A stretch of 64,000 bases of DNA. Origin: Ruegeria arenilitoris. Its GTDB lineage: Bacteria; Pseudomonadota; Alphaproteobacteria; Rhodobacterales; Rhodobacteraceae. The translations under genes and the position numbers were made by a program. The notes beneath the pieces were generated by a model. That model was given only the letters and a program-made list of their open reading frames with translations. It was not told the DNA's origin and made no database searches. The stretch is from NCBI RefSeq assembly GCF_013035425.1, contig NZ_WQHX01000005.1, positions 1 through 64,000 of the forward strand. Direction: 5' to 3'. Below, one piece after another: positions 59,498-64,000 of the stretch; position 1 is the first letter of the stretch, and every line of letters begins with the position of its first letter.

Positions 59498-61273
59498 ATG
59501 AAGATGACGACAGAAGAGGCGTTCGTTAAGACGCTACAGATGCATGGTATCAAGCATGCCTTTGGCATTATCGGTTCAGCAATGATGCCGATTTCGGATA
59601 TCTTTCCAGCGGCTGGAATAACCTTCTGGGATTGTGCGCACGAGTGCTCTGGCGGGATGATGGCCGATGGCTACACCCGTGCTACGGGCGAGATGTCAAT
59701 CATGATCGCCCAGAATGGTCCTGGTATCACTAACTTTGTGACTGCGGTTAAGACGGCATACTGGAACCATACACCGGTTCTGCTAATCACACCGCAGGCT
59801 GCCAACAAAACCATCGGCCAGGGCGGTTTTCAGGAAATGGAACAGATGAACCTGTTCGCCGATTGTGTGGCGTACCAGGAAGAGCTGCGTGACCCGACCC
59901 GTGTGGCCGAGGTTCTAAACCGCGTGATCATGCAAGCTAAACGCGCCTCGGCACCCGCGCAGATGAATATCCCCCGCGACATGTGGACCCAAGTTGTTGA
60001 CATCGAGCTACCGAAAATTGTCGACTTTGAACGCCCTTCCGGCGGTGCAAATGCGGTTGCCGAGGCAGCGGCGCTTTTGTCGAAAGCCAAGAATCCGGTT
60101 ATTCTGAACGGCGCAGGCGTTGTTCTGTCGAAGGGAGGCATCGAAGCTTCGCAGGCATTGGCTGAACGTTTGGATGCACCTGTATGTGTTGGCTATCAGC
60201 ACAACGACGCTTTCCCGGGCAACCACCCTCTGTTTGCCGGTCCGCTCGGATACAACGGTTCTAAAGCAGGGATGGAGTTGATCAATCAAGCTGACGTTGT
60301 TTTGTGCTTGGGCACACGTTTGAATCCGTTCTCGACTCTTCCGGGATACGGCATCAACTATTGGCCGACAGACGCGAAAATCATACAGGTTGACATCAAC
60401 CCCGATCGCATCGGTCTAACCAAGGACGTGACCGTAGGTATCGTGGGTGATGCGGCGCTGGTTGCTAAAGGTATTATGGACCAGCTGACAGAAGACGCGG
60501 GCGACGCAGGACGAGACGAACGCAAAGCTAAAATAGCTCAAACAAAGTCCGCATGGGCACAAGAACTAAGCTCTATGACCCATGAAGACGACGATCCAGG
60601 CACCACTTGGAACGAGCGTGCTCGCGCCGCCAAGCCCGAATGGATGAGCCCCCGTATGGCATGGCGCGCAATCCAGCAAGCGCTGCCGCGTGAGGCGATC
60701 ATTTCGTCGGATATTGGTAATAACTGTGCGATTGGAAACGCCTACCCGTCATTCGACGAAGGCCGGAAATACCTAGCACCCGGGCTCTTTGGCCCTTGTG
60801 GTTACGGTCTTCCTGCGATCATTGGCGCCAAGATCGGTTGCCCTGACGTGCCCGTGGTAGGTTTTGCTGGCGACGGAGCATTCGGCATATCGGTTAACGA
60901 GTTGACCGCGATTGGCCGCGAAGAATGGCCCGCAATAACGCAAATCGTTTTCCGCAACTACCAGTGGGGTGCTGAGAAGCGGAACTCGACCCTTTGGTTT
61001 GACGACAACTTTGTCGGCACCGAATTGGACCAGGGCGTGTCTTATGCCGCAATCGCAAACGCCTGTGGCCTGAAGGGTGTACAGGCGCGCACTCAGGAAG
61101 AGCTGACCGCAGCGCTCAATCAGGCAATTATCGACCAGAAGAACGGCATTACAACGCTGATTGAGGCCTTGATCAACCAAGAGCTGGGCGAGCCGTTCCG
61201 CCGCGACGCGATGAAAAATCCTGTGCGTGTTGCTGGTATCAACGCTGCAGACATGGCTGAAACACAGGTGTAG
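59498..61273 (+). CDS. xsc: Sulfoacetaldehyde acetyltransferase
   Basis: 591 residues from ATG 59498, with GGAGAACTC before it. A thiamine-diphosphate enzyme: the N-terminal half has FGIIGSAMMPISDIFPAAG and HECSGGMMADGYTRATGEMS; the C-terminal ThDP motif is GDGAFGISVNELTAIGREEW followed by NYQWGAEKRN. It converts sulfoacetaldehyde and phosphate to acetyl phosphate and sulfite. The name follows from the sequence and the neighbours tauR and pta. No taurine-pyruvate aminotransferase or taurine dehydrogenase gene is in the window. Confidence 0.96.
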   Translation: MKMTTEEAFVKTLQMHGIKHAFGIIGSAMMPISDIFPAAGITFWDCAHECSGGMMADGYTRATGEMSIMIAQNGPGITNFVTAVKTAYWNHTPVLLITPQAANKTIGQGGFQEMEQMNLFADCVAYQEELRDPTRVAEVLNRVIMQAKRASAPAQMNIPRDMWTQVVDIELPKIVDFERPSGGANAVAEAAALLSKAKNPVILNGAGVVLSKGGIEASQALAERLDAPVCVGYQHNDAFPGNHPLFAGPLGYNGSKAGMELINQADVVLCLGTRLNPFSTLPGYGINYWPTDAKIIQVDINPDRIGLTKDVTVGIVGDAALVAKGIMDQLTEDAGDAGRDERKAKIAQTKSAWAQELSSMTHEDDDPGTTWNERARAAKPEWMSPRMAWRAIQQALPREAIISSDIGNNCAIGNAYPSFDEGRKYLAPGLFGPCGYGLPAIIGAKIGCPDVPVVGFAGDGAFGISVNELTAIGREEWPAITQIVFRNYQWGAEKRNSTLWFDDNFVGTELDQGVSYAAIANACGLKGVQARTQEELTAALNQAIIDQKNGITTLIEALINQELGEPFRRDAMKNPVRVAGINAADMAETQV

Positions 61274-61297
61274 GCCACAAGACAGGGACCGGGGCGA

Positions 61298-62308
61298 ATG
61301 ACAAAGACACCTATCGAGCTGTTGCGCAACAGCGCCCCGGCAGCCCGTCCTGTAATTGCATTGAGCGAAGGCAGTGATCCCCGGGTCGTGGCGGGGGCGC
61401 TTGCCGCCCATAACTCGGGGTTGACCGATATCATTCTGGTCGGACCCGAGGACGAAGTCTCGTCGGCGCTTGCTGCTGAAGGCATATCCGTCGGAGCAGG
61501 CATAGAAATTCACGATCCGGCAACCTCGGAATTGACCGAAATGTTTGCCGCAGAGTTCCTTGCACTGCGCAAACACAAAGGTGTCGACGAAGTAAAGGCG
61601 CGGGCGGCAGCTGAAACTCCGTTAATATATGCTGCAATGCTTGTGCGGCTTGGTCAAGCCACAGGCACCGTCGGCGGCGCCGTGCACACAACGGGCGATG
61701 TAGTGCGAAGCGCTATCCAAGTGATCGGTATGGCACCTGACGCTGGCATGATCTCGTCATTTTTCTTGATGTATCCACCCGACGACGCGCCCGATAATGC
61801 GCGCGCCATGCTATATTCAGATTGCGGGCTTGTAATTGATCCTTCAGCTTCCGAGCTTGCCAACATCGCAGAAACCTCGGCCGCTTCGGCGCGTTCTCTC
61901 CTGCAGGTCGAGCCAAAAATTGCTATGCTGAGTTTTTCCACAAAGGGAAGCGCACGCCATAAAGCCGTCGACAAGGTGATCGAAGCAACAAATACCATTC
62001 GCGCAAAGCGTCCCGATCTCGAAGTCGACGGAGAGCTTCAATTCGACGCCGCGTTTGTGCCGACAGTGGGTGAGCGAAAATCTCCGGGTTCATCCGTGGC
62101 CGGGCAAGCCAATGTTATGATCTTTCCCAATCTGGACGCGGGTAATATCGCCTACAAAATTACCCAGCGATTGGGTGGGTACGCAGCCATTGGCCCCGTT
62201 ATGCAAGGCCTCGCCAAGCCTGCGAACGATTTGTCCCGTGGATGCAGTGCGGATGATGTAACGCAGATCATCGCCGTTACCGTTTTACAGGCGCAAACTG
62301 CGCAATAG
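61298..62308 (+). CDS. pta: Phosphate acetyltransferase
   Basis: 336 residues from ATG 61298, 24 bases after the xsc stop. It is the short PTA/PTB-type enzyme, with AVHTTGDVVRSAIQVIGMAP, DGELQFDAAFVPTVGERKSP and LGGYAAIGPVMQGLAKPAND. It turns the acetyl phosphate from Xsc into acetyl-CoA. The xsc-pta pair is the standard module in sulfonate-degrading alphaproteobacteria. Confidence 0.95.
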   Translation: MTKTPIELLRNSAPAARPVIALSEGSDPRVVAGALAAHNSGLTDIILVGPEDEVSSALAAEGISVGAGIEIHDPATSELTEMFAAEFLALRKHKGVDEVKARAAAETPLIYAAMLVRLGQATGTVGGAVHTTGDVVRSAIQVIGMAPDAGMISSFFLMYPPDDAPDNARAMLYSDCGLVIDPSASELANIAETSAASARSLLQVEPKIAMLSFSTKGSARHKAVDKVIEATNTIRAKRPDLEVDGELQFDAAFVPTVGERKSPGSSVAGQANVMIFPNLDAGNIAYKITQRLGGYAAIGPVMQGLAKPANDLSRGCSADDVTQIIAVTVLQAQTAQ

Positions 62309-62395
62309 ACTAAAACCTGCGGCCGGTGCCGCGGACTACCCCATTCCGGCCCGGCCGACCAAAGCCGTATCCGGATCAACTGACAGGACCCGCCA

Positions 62396-64000
62396 ATGAC
62401 TCATCAGCAGCCGATCCTTGACACCAGTCCCAAAGTCTCGGACGAGATTCGAAAGACCACCTGCTACATGTGTGCCTGCCGTTGCGGGATCAATGTTCAC
62501 ATGAAAGACGGCAAAGTGGCTTATATCGAGGGCAACCGCGACCACCCGGTAAACAAAGGTGTGCTTTGTGCCAAAGGCTCGGCAGGTATCATGCAGGTCA
62601 ATGCCCCTTCGCGGTTGAAAGCCCCATTGAAACGAGTCGGTCCCCGCGGGTCAGGCGAATTTGAAGAAATCAGTTGGGACGAGGCGCTGGACATAGCCGT
62701 CGGCTGGCTCAAACCGATCCGTGAAGACAACCCGGAAAAACTGGCGTTTTTTACGGGTCGCGACCAGAGCCAAAGCTTTACAAGTTTTTGGGCGCAGAAT
62801 TTCGGTACCTGCAACTATGCTGCCCACGGCGGCTTTTGCTCGGTCAACATGGCCGCGGGCGGCATTTATACCATGGGTGGCGCATTCTGGGAATTTGGAC
62901 AACCTGATTGGGATCACACCAAACTGTTCATGCTATTTGGCGTGGCCGAGGATCATGACTCGAACCCAATCAAGATGGGCATCGGCAAAATCAAGGCACG
63001 CGGCGCACGTGTGATTGGCGTCAACCCGATCCGTTCGGGGTACAACGCAGTGGCAGATGACTGGGTCGGCATAACACCAGGGACCGACGGGCTATTCATC
63101 TTGTCCATGATTCACGTCCTGATGAAGGCAGGTAAGATCGACCTGGACTATCTCAGCCGCTATACCAACGCGCCCGTTTTGATCGACGCGTCCGAAGGTC
63201 CCACCAAGGGCCTGTTCCTGCGAGATAAAAACGGCAAACCGTTGGTCGTCGACCGCGAAACAGGTAAGTTGACGGCTTTCGACAAGCCCGGTGTGCGTCC
63301 TGACCTTTCAGCGGTTTATGAAAGGGGCGGTGTTACTCATCGCCCGGTTTTCCACCTGATGGCTGAAAGGTATCTCAGCGATGAATACGCGCCGGAGAAC
63401 GTCGCCGATCAGTGTGGTATCCCTGCCCAACGCATCCGCGCAATCGCAGGCGAACTGGCGCGCGTGGCCTTTGACGAAGCCTTTGAACTGCATCATGAAT
63501 GGACCGACTTTCGCGGTGAGAAACACACCAAGATGATCGGTCGCCCAGTGGCGATGCACTCGATGCGCGGTGTTTCTGCCCACGCAAACGGTTTTCAAAC
63601 CTGTCGGGCGTTACACGTCTTGCAAATTCTCCTTGGTACGGTGGAAGTGCCAGGCGGTTTTCGCTTCAAGCCGCCTTACCCCAAACCGGTCGAAGCGCAT
63701 CCGACACCGCACTGCAAAGTGACGCCAAACTCACCATTGGACGGACCTCATCTGGGGTTTGTTCAGGGGCCCGAGCATCTTGCACTGAAAGCGGATGGCA
63801 GTCCTGCCCGGATCGACAAGGCATTCACATGGGAAAACCCGATGTCCAGCCACGGGCTGATGCATATGGTAATCTCTAACGCGCACGCGGGTGACCCCTA
63901 TAAGATCGACACATTATTCATGTACATGGCCAATATGTCCTGGAACTCGACCATGAATACCAAGGGTGTCATGGATATGCTGACGGATATGGACGAACAC
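62396..64000 (+). CDS. Molybdopterin oxidoreductase, probable sulfite dehydrogenase SoeA (partial)
   Basis: At least 535 codons from ATG 62396 and open to the window edge. Near the N-terminus a 4Fe-4S motif is formed by C23, C26, C30 and C58 (TTCYMCACRC and LCAKGS), then the Mo-bisMGD fold with GVAEDHDSNPIKMG and GARVIGVNPIRSG. Cys148 in AHGGFCSVNMA is a candidate molybdenum ligand. It follows pta by 87 bases in the same direction. Because Xsc releases sulfite, and soeABC-type genes are known beside sulfonate genes, it is probably the catalytic subunit of a quinone-linked sulfite dehydrogenase; a formate dehydrogenase-like enzyme is the alternative. No twin-arginine signal is seen, which fits a cytoplasmic SoeA. 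Confidence 0.72.
   Translation, partial: MTHQQPILDTSPKVSDEIRKTTCYMCACRCGINVHMKDGKVAYIEGNRDHPVNKGVLCAKGSAGIMQVNAPSRLKAPLKRVGPRGSGEFEEISWDEALDIAVGWLKPIREDNPEKLAFFTGRDQSQSFTSFWAQNFGTCNYAAHGGFCSVNMAAGGIYTMGGAFWEFGQPDWDHTKLFMLFGVAEDHDSNPIKMGIGKIKARGARVIGVNPIRSGYNAVADDWVGITPGTDGLFILSMIHVLMKAGKIDLDYLSRYTNAPVLIDASEGPTKGLFLRDKNGKPLVVDRETGKLTAFDKPGVRPDLSAVYERGGVTHRPVFHLMAERYLSDEYAPENVADQCGIPAQRIRAIAGELARVAFDEAFELHHEWTDFRGEKHTKMIGRPVAMHSMRGVSAHANGFQTCRALHVLQILLGTVEVPGGFRFKPPYPKPVEAHPTPHCKVTPNSPLDGPHLGFVQGPEHLALKADGSPARIDKAFTWENPMSSHGLMHMVISNAHAGDPYKIDTLFMYMANMSWNSTMNTKGVMDMLTDMDEH

Overview
The window is chromosomal DNA of an alphaproteobacterium, almost certainly a Rhodobacteraceae member of the Roseobacter group. 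This rests on the ccoNOQP/ccoGHIS/fnrL/hemN cluster, a TrcR (DUF1013) gene, a TauR-xsc-pta sulfonate locus and the general look of the proteins. The window ends inside genes on both sides: the first codons of tuf at the left edge, and a molybdopterin oxidoreductase at the right edge.

Region 1 (1-20.7 kb, nearly all minus strand) is the translation and transcription core: secE, nusG, rplK, rplA, rplJ, rplL, rpoB, rpoC, then rpsL, rpsG, fusA, tuf. It is not clean. One intact glycosyltransferase gene lies between nusG and rplK and another between rplA and rplJ, both in the operon's direction. Between rpsL and rpoC lies an accessory patch: a short ORF resembling the N-terminal half of a rhamnosyltransferase-like protein, an EamA transporter, and a flavodoxin-fold quinone reductase killed by two in-frame stop codons.

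Region 2 (20.7-33.3 kb) is the microaerobic respiration block: ccoS, ccoI, ccoH, ccoG, then a LysR regulator with a divergent 52-residue gene, then ccoP, ccoQ, ccoO, ccoN, a universal stress protein, a small GlsB-like membrane protein, fnrL and hemN. Three FNR-type boxes (TTGAT-N4-RTCAA) lie before ccoG, between ccoN and the stress protein, and between fnrL and hemN, so the cluster can be read as an FnrL regulon that includes its own regulator.

Region 3 (33.5-49.3 kb) holds an EF-G paralogue with a degenerate G domain, the yejABEF peptide ABC importer operon, a membrane cytochrome c, prephenate dehydratase, a SRPBCC protein, NudC, a 5'-nucleotidase/CpdB-type phosphoesterase, the SRP RNA gene, rsgA, and a cobalamin riboswitch controlling one small unrecognised Cys-rich protein. 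A Tyr/dual-specificity phosphatase follows on the other strand.

Region 4 (49.4-64 kb) carries dnaX, ybaB and recR (with a TauD-type dioxygenase between dnaX and ybaB), a DUF805 protein, a secreted protein, an RNase T2, trcR, a membrane protein, an ArsR-permease pair, and the sulfonate locus tauR-xsc-pta followed by a probable sulfite dehydrogenase subunit (SoeA). Xsc would cleave sulfoacetaldehyde to acetyl phosphate and sulfite, Pta would make acetyl-CoA, and the molybdoenzyme would oxidise the sulfite. Repeats like the reported TauR site CTGGACYTAA lie before both tauR and xsc.

Most interesting to follow up: the riboswitch-controlled Cys-rich protein with its Shine-Dalgarno in a hairpin loop, the glycosyltransferases embedded in the ribosomal-protein/RNA-polymerase operon, the TauR operator pairs, and the LysR palindrome over its own start codon.
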